From: Betaproteobacteria bacterium
GTDB taxonomy: Bacteria > Pseudomonadota > Gammaproteobacteria > Burkholderiales > Usitatibacteraceae
Length of the DNA stretch: 35,064 nucleotides
Reading direction: 5' to 3'
Assembly (NCBI GenBank): GCA_011391275.1
Contig: JAABQW010000044.1
Span: 1 to 35,064 of the forward strand
Shown here: in pieces, positions 7,708 through 16,392 of the stretch
Layout of the letters: the number at the start of each line of letters is the position of its first letter
How positions within the stretch are numbered: the stretch's first letter is position 1
Notes under the pieces: model-generated
Databases searched by the model: none
Seen by the model: only the letters and a program-made list of their open reading frames with translations
What the model was told of the DNA's origin: nothing
Made by a program: the position numbers and the translations under genes

Positions 7708-8741
7708 ACGACGGTCTGCGGCGCGTCGCCGACGCGGGTGACGACGGCCCCCACTTCCCACGCGGGTATGCCGTGGACGCCCAGCGAGGCGATCGCGGCG
7801 GCGGCGTGCTCCTTCGCCATCACGAGCACCATGCCGATGCCGCAGTTGAAGGTGCGGTGCATCTCGGCCTCGGGGACGTTGCCCTGCGTCTGCAGCCAGT
7901 CGAAGATGGCGGGCCGCGGCCAACGCGCCTTCTCCAGGCGCACCGCGGTGTTCGCGGGCAGCACGCGCGGCACGTTTTCCACGAGGCCGCCGCCGGTGAT
8001 GTGCGCGATGCCCTTGAGCGGCATCTTGTCCAGGAGCGCCAGCACCGGCTTCACGTAGATGCGCGTGGGCTCGAGCAGCGCCTCGCCCAGGGTGCGGCCG
8101 TCGAAGGCATCCTCGAGCGGCGCCTCGCTGACGGCGAGGATCTTCCTCACCAGCGAGAAGCCGTTGGAGTGCACGCCGCTGGAGGCGAGGCCCACCGCCA
8201 CGTCTCCCGGGACGATGGTCGAGCCGTCGATGATGCGGTCCTTCTCCACGAGGCCCAGGGCGAAGCCCGCGAGGTCGTACTCGTTCGGGTCGTAGAGCCC
8301 GGGCATCTCCGCCGTCTCGCCGCCGATGAGCGCGCAGCCGGCCTGCTCGCAGCCGGCGGCCACGCCCTTCACCACGTCGGCGGCCACGTCCACGCGGAGC
8401 TTCCCGCACGCGAAGTAGTCGAGGAAGAAGATGGGCTCGGCGCCGGTGACGAGGACGTCGTTCACGCTCATCGCCACGAGGTCGATGCCGATGGTGTCGT
8501 GCTTCTTCATGCGGAAGGCGAGCTTGAGCTTGGTGCCCACGCCGTCCGTCCCGGAGACCATCACGGGGTTCCTGTACTTCTTCGACACTTCCACCATCGC
8601 TCCGAAACCGCCAAGGGTGCTCAGCACCTCGGGGCGCATCGTGCGCCTGGCGAAGGGCTTGATGCGTTCGACGAGTTCGTCGCCCGCGTCGATGTCTACG
8701 CCGGCGTCTCGGTAAGTCAGGGGAGTGGTGGCAGCGGTCAC
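7701..8741 (-). CDS. purM: Phosphoribosylformylglycinamidine cyclo-ligase (AIR synthetase)
   Basis: PurM makes aminoimidazole ribonucleotide from FGAM using ATP, the fifth step of purine synthesis. The track ORF (853 residues) is an over-extension. A GTG at 8741, nine bases after GGAAG, gives 346 residues against 345 in E. coli. Family motifs are [20 protein letters not shown] at the N-terminus, [32 protein letters not shown], and [23 protein letters not shown] -10 candidate lies 32 bases upstream. The stop codon is inside the right arm of the 58-bp inverted repeat. Confidence 0.96.
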   Translation of the reverse strand: MTAATTPLTYRDAGVDIDAGDELVERIKPFARRTMRPEVLSTLGGFGAMVEVSKKYRNPVMVSGTDGVGTKLKLAFRMKKHDTIGIDLVAMSVNDVLVTGAEPIFFLDYFACGKLRVDVAADVVKGVAAGCEQAGCALIGGETAEMPGLYDPNEYDLAGFALGLVEKDRIIDGSTIVPGDVAVGLASSGVHSNGFSLVRKILAVSEAPLEDAFDGRTLGEALLEPTRIYVKPVLALLDKMPLKGIAHITGGGLVENVPRVLPANTAVRLEKARWPRPAIFDWLQTQGNVPEAEMHRTFNCGIGMVLVMAKEHAAAAIASLGVHGIPAWEVGAVVTRVGDAPQTVVV

Positions 8742-8772
8742 GGAGGCGCTTCCGGAAGGAATCCAGACCCGA

Positions 8773-8778
8773 ATTCTA
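8773..8778 (-). promoter_or_regulatory. Candidate -10 box (TAGAAT) for purM
   Basis: On the minus strand the sequence reads GGAGTAGAATTCGGG, 32 bases upstream of the purM GTG, in the only gap (59 bases) between purM and the TonB-C-like gene. A small palindrome CAGGGTCACCCTG lies just upstream. No good -35 is seen. Confidence 0.35.
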
Positions 8779-8800
8779 CTCCAGGGTGACCCTGCCCGTT

Positions 8801-9505
8801 TCAGTCGAGGGTCATGTGAAAGCGCACCTCCGCGCACCAGCGGGTTTGCTGCGGCGCGTACTTCCACTGGCGGATCGCCGCGGCGAGGAGGGGCTCGAAC
8901 TCGCGGTAATGAAGCATCGGGGCGACCGTCACGCCGGTCACCGAGCCGTCCTCGGCGACGGCGACGTAGGCGACCTGGAGGATCGCCCTGGGCGCGTTCG
9001 GGTCCATCGCGAGCTTCTGCGGATACAGCGGCGCGACCATCCTGTCCGGCTTGCGGTCGGTGCGGATGTCGGGCGCCTTTGCGCCTTCCGGCCGCGCGGT
9101 GCCGTAGCTCACCTTGGGCTGGCCGTTCGCGATGTCGAACCAGAGGGACACGCGGGCCTTCCCCTCGGTGGCGAGGCACGACGACGGGTCGATGCGCGGC
9201 TGCAGCCGCCACAGCGGCACGACCGTCTTCACGGCCGCGGCGAAGGCCTCGTTGCCCGCGCCCGTATCGATGGACGCGTTGTCGAGGCCGCCGTCGGTCC
9301 GCACCGTGCCGGAGACGTCGATGCGCGCGGTGAGCCCCTGGGCGAGCGCCTCGCGGGGGAAGGCGGGCGCAACGAGGACCAGCATCCCGCCCTCGGCGTA
9401 GAGGAGCTTCTCGGGGGCCGGCGCGGGCGCGGTCGCAGGCGGCGCGGCCACCGCGGCCACGGCGGTGACGGCACCCGCGAGCAGCGCGGCCAGGTTCTTC
9501 GTCAT
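8801..9505 (-). CDS. Periplasmic protein with two TonB C-terminal-like domains
   Basis: This is a 234-residue protein with a signal peptide or anchor ([20 protein letters not shown]) and a short Pro/Ala spacer. Two segments follow, each like a TonB C-terminal domain. The first is [20 protein letters not shown] with DGGLDNASI and [15 protein letters not shown]. The second is [20 protein letters not shown] with [11 protein letters not shown] and [11 protein letters not shown]. Each shows the xYPxxA / G-x-V / A-x-x-x-W-x-x-x-P signature. The long rigid Pro/Lys linker of true TonB is absent, so energy transduction is doubtful. Possible roles are binding at the outer membrane or a partner of an ExbBD-like system. 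It lies between nadA and purM, 30 bases after nadA. Confidence 0.65.
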   Translation of the reverse strand: MTKNLAALLAGAVTAVAAVAAPPATAPAPAPEKLLYAEGGMLVLVAPAFPREALAQGLTARIDVSGTVRTDGGLDNASIDTGAGNEAFAAAVKTVVPLWRLQPRIDPSSCLATEGKARVSLWFDIANGQPKVSYGTARPEGAKAPDIRTDRKPDRMVAPLYPQKLAMDPNAPRAILQVAYVAVAEDGSVTGVTVAPMLHYREFEPLLAAAIRQWKYAPQQTRWCAEVRFHMTLD

Positions 9506-9535
9506 GGGGATTGCCTCGGGAAGTTGCGGGGTGGG

Positions 9536-10621
9536 TCAGGCGTCGCCGCTGCCCTTCAGGGCGGGAAGGTGCGCCCGGGCGAAGTCGAGCATGCGCTGGA
9601 TGGAGACCTTGGCGCGCTTTCCCACCTCCGGGTCGACGTGGATCTCGTTGCGGCCGGTCTCGAGCACGTCGAGCAGGTTGTGCAGGCCGTTCATCGCCAT
9701 CCACGGGCAGTGCGCGCAGCTCTGGCACGTGGCGCCCTTGCCGGCCGTGGGCGCCTCGATGAAATTCACGCCGGGCAGGCGCCTGCGCATCTGGTGGAGG
9801 AGCCCGCCGTCGGTGGCCACGATGTACTCCTTCGCACCCAGCCGCACGGCCGCCTCGATGATGCCCGTGGTGGAGCCCACGGCGTCGGCCAGCGCGATCA
9901 CGCTCGCGGGCGACTCCGGGTGCACCAGCACCTTGGCGCCGGGGTGCTTCAGCTTCAGCTCCTCCAGCTGCAGCGCCTTGAACTCGTCGTGCACGACGCA
10001 GGCCGCGTTCCACATCAGCATGTCGGCGCCGGTGACCTTCCGGATGTAGGCGCCCAGGTGCTTGTCGGGCGCGAAGAGGACCTTCTTCCCCTCGGCGTGC
10101 AAGTGGGCCACGATCTTCTCGGCGATCGACGAGGTCACCATCCAGTCGGCCCGTGCCTTCACCGCGGCGCTGGTGTTGGCGTAGACGACCACCACGCGGT
10201 CGGGGTGGGCGTCGCAGAACTTCGCGAACTCGTCGGCGGGGCAGGCGAGGTCCAGCGAGCATTCCGCGCCGAGGTCCGGCATGAGGACGCGCTTCTCGGG
10301 GTTGAGGATCTTGGCCGTCTCCCCCATGAAGCGCACGCCGGCCACCACGACGGTCCTCGCGGGGTGGTCGCGGCCGAAGCGCGCCATCTCCAGGGAATCG
10401 GACACCGTGCCGCCGGTGGCCATGGCGAGGTCCTGGATGTCCGGGTGGACGTAGTAGTGCGCGACGAGGACGGCGTCCATCGCCTCCAGGCGCTCGCGGA
10501 TGCGGGCGAGGAGCGCGGGCTTCTCCTGCTCCGTGACGACGCGGGGCGGCTTCGCCGGCGCGATGTCGAGGGCGCCGTCGAAGCGCTCGAAGCGGATCTG
10601 GATGGGGGTGGCCACTGCCAT
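9536..10621 (-). CDS. nadA: Quinolinate synthase A
   Basis: NadA condenses iminoaspartate with dihydroxyacetone phosphate to quinolinate in de novo NAD synthesis, using one [4Fe-4S] cluster. The 361-residue protein shows [13 protein letters not shown] near residue 54, AECSLDL with C121, [10 protein letters not shown] with C208, and [10 protein letters not shown] with C299/C302/C305. It also has HPESP and TEG-type GSTTGI motifs. The cluster ligands expected for the family are C121, C208 and one cysteine of the last group. The ATG at 10621 matches the usual length. No nadB or nadC is nearby. The gene is divergent from hda. Confidence 0.96.
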   Translation of the reverse strand: MAVATPIQIRFERFDGALDIAPAKPPRVVTEQEKPALLARIRERLEAMDAVLVAHYYVHPDIQDLAMATGGTVSDSLEMARFGRDHPARTVVVAGVRFMGETAKILNPEKRVLMPDLGAECSLDLACPADEFAKFCDAHPDRVVVVYANTSAAVKARADWMVTSSIAEKIVAHLHAEGKKVLFAPDKHLGAYIRKVTGADMLMWNAACVVHDEFKALQLEELKLKHPGAKVLVHPESPASVIALADAVGSTTGIIEAAVRLGAKEYIVATDGGLLHQMRRRLPGVNFIEAPTAGKGATCQSCAHCPWMAMNGLHNLLDVLETGRNEIHVDPEVGKRAKVSIQRMLDFARAHLPALKGSGDA

Positions 10622-10689
10622 GGGAATCTCCGTTTAGCCTTTGATTCTGCCATAGGGGAATCGTTCGGGGCCCGCGCCCGGGCGCGTGC

Positions 10690-10695
10690 TAGAAT
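10690..10695 (+). promoter_or_regulatory. Candidate extended -10 (TGCTAGAAT) for the hda operon
   Basis: TGCTAGAATTCC lies in the 179-base nadA-hda divergent region. It would leave a leader of about 100 bases, rich in G+C palindromes, before the hda ATG. No clear -35 is present, but the extended TGn part may compensate. I see no gene in the remainder of this gap. Confidence 0.35.
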
Positions 10696-10800
10696 TCCGG
10701 CGCATGAAACGCGCTTCCGCGGGACGACATCCCGCCGGGCGCGCCCGGGCCAAGCCGGGCGGCGCAACCCTGCGCCGCGGCGCAGGCCCAGGGAGCCCCG

Positions 10801-11448
10801 ATGAGGCAGCTGCTCCTCGACTTCGCCCAGGGCCCCGCGCCTACCTTCGACAACTTCGTACCCGGCCACAACGCCGAGCCGCTGGCGGCCGTGCGCGCCG
10901 CGCTTTCGGCCATCCCGGAGCGCGTGCTCTACCTCTGGGGCGAGACGGGCGCCGGGAAGTCCCACCTGCTGCGCGCCTTCGCGGCCGTGCGCCCGGGCGC
11001 GCGGTACGTGCGCGGCGAGGACTACCTCGGCACCGAATCCGGCGGGGTCCTGGTCCTGGACGATGCCGAGCGCCTGGCCGAGGCGAGGCAGGTGGCCCTC
11101 TTCAACGCCTTCAACGAACGCGCCTTCGAGCTGATCGTCGTCTCCGCCCACGCGGCCCCGAAGGACGTGGCCCTGCGCCGCGACCTCGCCACGCGGCTGG
11201 CCACCGGCCTCACGTACTGGCTCCAGCCGCTCACCGACGACGAGAAGCGCGAAGCGCTGGCGGCGCACGCCCGCGCGCGCGGCTTCGCCCTCACCGGGGA
11301 GGTGGCGTCCTACCTCCTCACCCACGCGCGGCGCGACATGCCGTCGCTCATGCAGGCGCTCGACACCCTCGACCGGTACTCGCTGGAGACCGGGCGCCCC
11401 ATCACCGTGCCGCTCCTCAAGGCGGCGCTCCAACCCGAGCTCACATGA
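10801..11448 (+). CDS. hda: DnaA regulatory inactivator Hda
   Basis: Hda is a DnaA-like AAA+ protein that, bound to the DNA-loaded beta clamp, stimulates hydrolysis of DnaA-bound ATP and so prevents re-initiation. The N-terminal QLLLDF (residues 3-8) fits the clamp-binding motif. Walker A is GETGAGKS (47-54), Walker B is VLVLDD (83-88), and a sensor/arginine-finger region RRDLATRLATGLTYWL follows. The length of 215 residues is normal. The Shine-Dalgarno GGGAG is five bases upstream of the ATG. Its stop overlaps a 19-codon ORF that leads into pcnB. Confidence 0.92.
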   Translation: MRQLLLDFAQGPAPTFDNFVPGHNAEPLAAVRAALSAIPERVLYLWGETGAGKSHLLRAFAAVRPGARYVRGEDYLGTESGGVLVLDDAERLAEARQVALFNAFNERAFELIVVSAHAAPKDVALRRDLATRLATGLTYWLQPLTDDEKREALAAHARARGFALTGEVASYLLTHARRDMPSLMQALDTLDRYSLETGRPITVPLLKAALQPELT

Positions 11449-11504
11449 ACCCCGCACCCATCGGCCGCACGCGCGGCCGCCCCACCCGGAGGATGCGCGC
11501 ATGA
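11445..11504 (+). CDS. Possible 19-codon Arg-rich coupling ORF between hda and pcnB
   Basis: An ATG overlapping the hda stop (ATGA at 11445-11448) opens a frame encoding MNPAPIGRTRGRPTRRMRA. Its stop overlaps the pcnB ATG (ATGA at 11501-11504). The pcnB Shine-Dalgarno CGGAGG lies within it. Such an ORF could carry ribosomes from hda to pcnB, or be the fused ends of a deleted gene. As I recall, related genomes often have a HAD-family phosphatase at this position. No family is recognisable, and chance cannot be excluded. Confidence 0.3.
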   Translation: MNPAPIGRTRGRPTRRMRA

Positions 11505-12898
11505 TCAAGTCGTTCATCTCGCGGGTCTTCGGCCGCGGCGGCGCCAAGCAGGCCGCGCACCCGTCGAAGCCCGTCGTCTACGGTCCCGACAAGCACCACA
11601 TCCGCAAGGACCACATCAGCCGCGGCGCCCGCAAGACCTGCGAGGAGCTGCAGCGCGCCGGCCACACCGCGTACGTCGTCGGCGGGGCGGTGCGCGACCT
11701 GATCCTGGGAAGGCGGCCCAAGGACTTCGACGTGGCCACCAGCGCGCACCCCGACGAGGTGCGCTCGCTCTTCCGCCGCTCGCGCATCATCGGCCGGCGC
11801 TTCCAGATCGTGCACGTGATGTTCGGCGCGGAGACGGTCGAGGTCTCGACCTACCGCGCCCACTTCACGACGAAGGACCCCGAGGCCGACGACGACGAGA
11901 AGGACAGGCAGGACGTGCACGGCCGCGTGCTCTCCGACAACGTCTTCGGCACGCAGGCCGAGGACGCCGTGCGCCGCGACTTCACCGTGAACGCGCTCTT
12001 CTACGACCCGGTGAAGGAGGAGGTCTGGGACTACCAGAACGGCGTGAAGGACCTCGTCGCGAGGAAGCTCGTGATGATCGGCGACCCCGCCACGCGCTAC
12101 CGGGAGGACCCGGTGCGGATGCTGCGCGCGGCCCGCCTGTCGGCCAAGCTGGGCCTCACCATCGACCCGAAGACCGCCGCGCCGATCCGCGAGCTCAAGC
12201 ACCTCCTGGAGAACGTGCCCCAGGCGCGCCTCTTCGAGGAGATCCTCAAGATGCTGCTCTCGGGCAACGCCGTGGCCTGCGTGCAGCGGCTGCGCGACCT
12301 GGAGCTGCACCACGGCCTGCTGCCGCTGCTCGACGACTCGCTCGAGGACGCGGCGACCGGCCCGTTCGCCATGGCCGCGCTCAAGGCGACCGACGACCGC
12401 CTGCGCGAGGACAAGCCCGTCTCGCCCGCCTTCCTGCTGGCCGCGCTCCTGTGGGGCCGCGTCGAGCGGCGCTGGCACGAGCTCGAGGAGAAGGGCCAGC
12501 CGTCGACGCCCTCGCTGCATTCGGCGATGCACGACGCGCTGGACGCGCAGCGCGAGTCGCTCGCCATCCCGCGCCGCTTCGACGCGACGATGAAGGAACT
12601 GTGGCTGCTGCAGCCGCGCTTCCCGCAGCGCGGCGGCACGCGCCCCTTCCGGCTGCTGGAGCACCCGCGCTTCCGCGCCGCCTACGACTTCTTCGAGCTG
12701 CGCGCGCAGGCCGGCAACGCGCCCCTGGAGATCGCGCAGTGGTGGGAGAAGTTCCAGGACGCCTCCGGCGAGGAACGCGAGCGCATGCTGCACGCCGACG
12801 AGGGCCCGAAGAAGAAGAAGCGCCGCCGGCGCGGCGGCAAGCGCCGTCCGGAAGACGGCGGCTCGCCCGAGGAAGTGGCGCCGGGCGCCGACGAATGA
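11501..12898 (+). CDS. pcnB: Poly(A) polymerase I
   Basis: PcnB adds 3' poly(A) tails to RNA, promoting decay. The 465-residue protein has the class II nucleotidyltransferase core: VVGGAVRDLILGRRPKDFDV with D75 and D77 as metal ligands. RRDFTVNALFYD follows near residue 168, then GDPATRYREDPVRMLRAARL. The tail KKKKRRRRGGKRR is a basic RNA-binding extension seen in PcnB but not in CCA-adding enzymes. That, with the length, favours PcnB over cca. The ATG at 11501 follows CGGAGG. The stop overlaps the folK start (ATGA). Confidence 0.94.
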   Translation: MIKSFISRVFGRGGAKQAAHPSKPVVYGPDKHHIRKDHISRGARKTCEELQRAGHTAYVVGGAVRDLILGRRPKDFDVATSAHPDEVRSLFRRSRIIGRRFQIVHVMFGAETVEVSTYRAHFTTKDPEADDDEKDRQDVHGRVLSDNVFGTQAEDAVRRDFTVNALFYDPVKEEVWDYQNGVKDLVARKLVMIGDPATRYREDPVRMLRAARLSAKLGLTIDPKTAAPIRELKHLLENVPQARLFEEILKMLLSGNAVACVQRLRDLELHHGLLPLLDDSLEDAATGPFAMAALKATDDRLREDKPVSPAFLLAALLWGRVERRWHELEEKGQPSTPSLHSAMHDALDAQRESLAIPRRFDATMKELWLLQPRFPQRGGTRPFRLLEHPRFRAAYDFFELRAQAGNAPLEIAQWWEKFQDASGEERERMLHADEGPKKKKRRRRGGKRRPEDGGSPEEVAPGADE

Positions 12899-13389
12899 AC
12901 CCGGTGCGCGCCGCGGTCGCGCTGGGCTCCAACCTCGACGGCCCCGAGGCGCGCGTGCGCCGGGCGTTCGGGGAAGTGGCGGCGCTCCCCTCGACGCGGG
13001 TCCTCGCGCGCTCCGCGCTCTACCGCACCGCGCCCGTGGGCTACCTCGACCAGCCCGCGTTCATCAACGCCTGCGCGCTTGTGGAGACGGCCCTCGGCCC
13101 GCGCGAGCTCCTCGCGGAGCTCCTCGCCATCGAGCGGCGGCACGGCCGCGTGCGCGACCTGCCCAACGGCCCGCGCACGCTCGACCTCGACATCGTGCTC
13201 TACGGCGACCTCGTCCTCCACGAGCACGGGCTCACCCTGCCGCACCCGCGCGCGCACGAGCGCGCCTTCGTGCTCGCGCCGTTGCTGGACGTGTGGCCCG
13301 ATGCCATCATTCCGGGCCGCGGCGCGGCGGCCTCGTTCCGCGACCGCGTGGACGACCAGGCCATCGAGAGGCTGCCGGAGGGCCCATGA
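12895..13389 (+). CDS. folK: HPPK, 2-amino-4-hydroxy-6-hydroxymethyldihydropteridine pyrophosphokinase
   Basis: FolK transfers pyrophosphate from ATP to 6-hydroxymethyl-dihydropterin in folate synthesis. The track ORF is over-extended. The ATG at 12895, in an ATGA overlap with pcnB, gives 164 residues starting [15 protein letters not shown]. Family motifs are [18 protein letters not shown], the catalytic loop [14 protein letters not shown] with its two metal-binding aspartates, and [16 protein letters not shown]. The length agrees with E. coli FolK (159). The stop overlaps the kinase start (ATGA), so pcnB-folK-kinase are translationally coupled. Confidence 0.95.
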   Translation: MNPVRAAVALGSNLDGPEARVRRAFGEVAALPSTRVLARSALYRTAPVGYLDQPAFINACALVETALGPRELLAELLAIERRHGRVRDLPNGPRTLDLDIVLYGDLVLHEHGLTLPHPRAHERAFVLAPLLDVWPDAIIPGRGAAASFRDRVDDQAIERLPEGP

Positions 13390-14015
13390 AGCACCGCTTC
13401 ATCGTGATCGAGGGGCCCATCGGGTGCGGCAAGACGAGCCTCGCGAAGCTGATGGCGCGGCGCCTCAACGCCAACGTGGTGCTCGAGGAGCCGCAGGCCA
13501 ACCCCTTCCTGCCGCTCTTCTACCGCGACATGCGCCGGCACGCGCTGTCCACGCAGCTCTTCTTCCTCTTCCAGCGCCTGCACCAGCTCGAGGGCCTGCG
13601 CCAGCCCGATCTCTTCGGCCGGCCCACGGTGGCCGACTTCGCGCTGCAGAAGGACCCGCTCTTCGCGCGCCTGACCCTCGACGACAACGAGTTCGGCCTG
13701 TACACGCGCATCTTCGAGCACGTGCGGCCGCAGGCGCCCACGCCGGACCTTGTGATCTACCTGCAGGCCAAGGTCGAGACGCTGGTCGAGCGCGTGCGGC
13801 GGCGCGGCAACCCGATGGAAGCCGGCATCGCCGACGACTACCTGCGCGCCATCTCCGACACCTACACGCGCTATTTCTACAACTACGACGAGAGCGCGCT
13901 GCTGATCGTCAACAGCGAGCGGCTCAACTTCGTGGACGTCCCCGAGCACTTCGACCTGCTGGTCGAGCGCGTGCAGTCCATCCGCGGTGGCCGGGAGTTC
14001 TTCAACCGCGCCTGA
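13386..14015 (+). CDS. Deoxynucleoside (deoxyadenosine/deoxyguanosine) kinase
   Basis: This is a 209-residue P-loop kinase of the deoxynucleoside kinase family, starting at the ATG that overlaps the folK stop. The P-loop is GPIGCGKTS (10-18). [16 protein letters not shown] carries the substrate-binding glutamate region, and [18 protein letters not shown] corresponds to the segment often read SDYxFxKD in bacterial enzymes. [13 protein letters not shown] forms the Arg-rich lid. It would phosphorylate salvaged deoxynucleosides; dA/dG specificity is a family-level guess. The folK-kinase-panB order is usual in Burkholderiales. A 31-bp inverted repeat starts three bases after its stop. Confidence 0.85.
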   Translation: MKHRFIVIEGPIGCGKTSLAKLMARRLNANVVLEEPQANPFLPLFYRDMRRHALSTQLFFLFQRLHQLEGLRQPDLFGRPTVADFALQKDPLFARLTLDDNEFGLYTRIFEHVRPQAPTPDLVIYLQAKVETLVERVRRRGNPMEAGIADDYLRAISDTYTRYFYNYDESALLIVNSERLNFVDVPEHFDLLVERVQSIRGGREFFNRA

Positions 14016-14017
14016 CC

Positions 14018-14086
14018 GGTATTGGGGACGGTTCCTGGGGACGGTTCCTAAATTCGGAACCGTCCCCAGGAACCGTCCCCAATACC
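14018..14086. repeat. 31-bp perfect inverted repeat (GGGGACGGTTCC type) between the kinase gene and panB
   Basis: Arms 14018-14048 and 14056-14086 are perfect reverse complements around the 7-base loop TAAATTC. Each arm contains two tandem copies of TGGGGACGGTTCC, so the element looks like a doubled repeat unit. The hairpin would be extremely stable and probably attenuates or ends transcription from the upstream operon, but there is no T-tract. It is related in sequence to the element between purM and purN. Confidence 0.88.
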
Positions 14087-14149
14087 TATGCTGCATTGCA
14101 GCGAAACCGTGGCAGAATGCTCTTCCCGTTCTGCCCGAATCCCCAAGAC

Positions 14150-14941
<792 letters not shown>

Positions 14942-14965
14942 GAGTGATGCGGGCGCAAACCTCTG

Positions 14966-15005
14966 GAACACGGATGAACACGGATCACGGCGGATAAACA
15001 CGGAT
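14966..15005. repeat. Four tandem 10-bp units (GAACACGGAT) between panB and panC
   Basis: The units are GAACACGGAT, GAACACGGAT, CACGGCGGAT and AAACACGGAT. They fill half of the 86-base panB-panC gap. I recall ACACGGAT-type tandem repeats as common intergenic elements in diverse proteobacterial genomes, with no agreed function. The 10-base period is close to one helical turn. Confidence 0.8.
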
Positions 15006-15027
15006 AGAAACCGAGTGGGGTTGCTGC

Positions 15028-15858
15028 GTGGATCTGATTCATACCGTTGACGAGTTGCGGGCGAGGCTCAAGGGCGAAGCATCGGTCGCGCTCGTGCCGA
15101 CGATGGGGAACCTCCATGCGGGGCACCTCGCGCTGGTCACCGAGGCGGGGAAGCACGGCCGGTGCGTCGTGGCCTCGATCTTCGTGAACCGCCTGCAGTT
15201 CGAGCCCGGCGGGGACTTCGACCGGTATCCGCGCACGCTGGCCGACGATTGCGCCAAGCTCGAGAAGGCGGGATGCCACGTGGTGTTCGCGCCCGACGAG
15301 CGCGAGCTCTATCCCGAGCCCCAGGAGATCTTCGTCACGCCGCCGAAACTCGCCGGGCAGTTGTGCGGCGACTTCCGGCCGGGCCACTTCCAGGGCGTGG
15401 TGACCGTCGTCGCGAAACTCCTCAATATTGTTGCACCGCACACAGCCGTCTTCGGCCGCAAGGACTACCAGCAACTGGCCGTGATCCGGGCCCTGGCGAG
15501 GCAGCTGAACTATCCCGTTTCGATCGTCGGGGTGGATACCGTGCGCGAGCCCGACGGCCTCGCGATGTCGTCCCGGAACGGCTATCTCTCCTCTGAGGAA
15601 CGCACCGAAGCGGTGCGCCTCGGCCAAAACCTGCGGCGGATCAAGGCCCTCGCCGAAGGCGGCTCGCACGATTTCGATGCGCTTTGCGCGTTGGCAATCA
15701 AGGACTTGACGGATGCCGGCTGGCGCGTGGATTATGTTGCAGTGCGGAATCAATCCGGACTGTCCGTTCCGGGCCCCGCGGACCGCGATCTGGTGGTCCT
15801 GGGCGCGGCCTGGCTGGGCAGGACCCGGCTGATCGACAACGTCGAGTTCCGCGCCTGA
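15028..15858 (+). CDS. panC: Pantothenate synthetase (pantoate-beta-alanine ligase)
   Basis: PanC joins pantoate and beta-alanine with ATP, the last step of pantothenate synthesis. The 276-residue protein begins at a GTG at 15028 with only a weak GTGGGG upstream. It shows LVPTMGNLHAGHL with the HxxH adenylate motif (H30, H33), SIFVNRLQF, RYPRTLADD and VFGRKDYQQLAVI. The KMSKS-like MSSRNGYLS follows, and the C-terminal domain has VDYVAVRN. NRLQF replaces the more common NPxQF, a small change at the ATP/pantoate pocket. The codon texture is slightly less extreme in G+C than its neighbours. Confidence 0.95.
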   Translation: MDLIHTVDELRARLKGEASVALVPTMGNLHAGHLALVTEAGKHGRCVVASIFVNRLQFEPGGDFDRYPRTLADDCAKLEKAGCHVVFAPDERELYPEPQEIFVTPPKLAGQLCGDFRPGHFQGVVTVVAKLLNIVAPHTAVFGRKDYQQLAVIRALARQLNYPVSIVGVDTVREPDGLAMSSRNGYLSSEERTEAVRLGQNLRRIKALAEGGSHDFDALCALAIKDLTDAGWRVDYVAVRNQSGLSVPGPADRDLVVLGAAWLGRTRLIDNVEFRA

Positions 15859-15952
15859 TCGAGCCACCTGGGGCTGCCGGGAGTTTTCGAGTCTTTGCTC
15901 TAGAAAGACCCGCTAGACTGCCCTCCAGTCGCACTTGCGGAGACGGGGACAC

Positions 15953-16336
15953 ATGCAACGCACCATGCTCAAGTCGAAGCTGCACCGAGTCACCTGCACG
16001 GCGTCGGAACTCCATTACGAGGGCTCCTGCGCCATCGACCAGGACCTCCTGGACGCGGCCGACATCCGGGAGTTCCAGCAGATCGAGATCTACAACGTCA
16101 ACAACGGCGAGCGGTTCTCGACCTACGCCATCGCGGCCCAGCGCGGCTCCGGGACGATCTCGGTGAACGGTGCCGCCGCCCACAAGGCGCGCCGCGGCGA
16201 CCTCCTGATCATCGCCTCCTACGCCGTCTACGCGGAGTCCGAGATCGCGGCCTACCAGCCCGACCTCGTCTACGTGGATGCGAACAACGCCATCCGCGAA
16301 AAGCGCGGGTCCATCCCCATCCAGAAAGCGGCCTGA
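15953..16336 (+). CDS. panD: Aspartate 1-decarboxylase proenzyme
   Basis: PanD makes beta-alanine from aspartate with a pyruvoyl group formed by self-cleavage. The ATG at 15953 (not the track start) gives [13 protein letters not shown] and 127 residues, against 126 in E. coli. The cleavage site is G24-S25 in [11 protein letters not shown]9, R54 and Y58 (ERFSTYAI) are at the expected positions, and [22 protein letters not shown] follows. With panB and panC the whole route from ketoisovalerate and aspartate to pantothenate is here except ketopantoate reductase (panE/ilvC). A strong hairpin follows the gene. Confidence 0.96.
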   Translation: MQRTMLKSKLHRVTCTASELHYEGSCAIDQDLLDAADIREFQQIEIYNVNNGERFSTYAIAAQRGSGTISVNGAAAHKARRGDLLIIASYAVYAESEIAAYQPDLVYVDANNAIREKRGSIPIQKAA

Positions 16337-16356
16337 CGGCCCGGCGGAAGCAATCG

Positions 16357-16388
16357 AGAAGGGCCGGTCGGAGACGACCGGCCCTTCT
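16357..16388. terminator. Strong bidirectional hairpin between panD and the MmgE/PrpD gene
   Basis: AGAAGGGCCGGTCG pairs perfectly with CGACCGGCCCTTCT across a GAGA tetraloop (14-bp stem). It begins 20 bases after the panD stop and ends four bases before the stop of the convergent MmgE/PrpD gene. The T-tract is poor (TGCATT), but position and stability suit a shared terminator. Confidence 0.85.
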
Positions 16389-16392
16389 GCAT

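Noticed and set aside
8742-10262. Upstream extension of the purM frame (853-residue ORF)
   Set aside because: It runs through nadA and the TonB-C-like gene in a wrong frame; the GTG at 8741 gives the normal PurM length.
10704-10800. ATG-initiated frame just after the hda -10 box
   Set aside because: It continues out of frame through hda with Arg/Pro/Ala-rich sequence and no Shine-Dalgarno; more likely hda leader.
14117-14149. Alternative panB start at ATG 14117
   Set aside because: It adds 11 residues ([11 protein letters not shown]) with no family match, and the 14150 start gives the usual PanB length.
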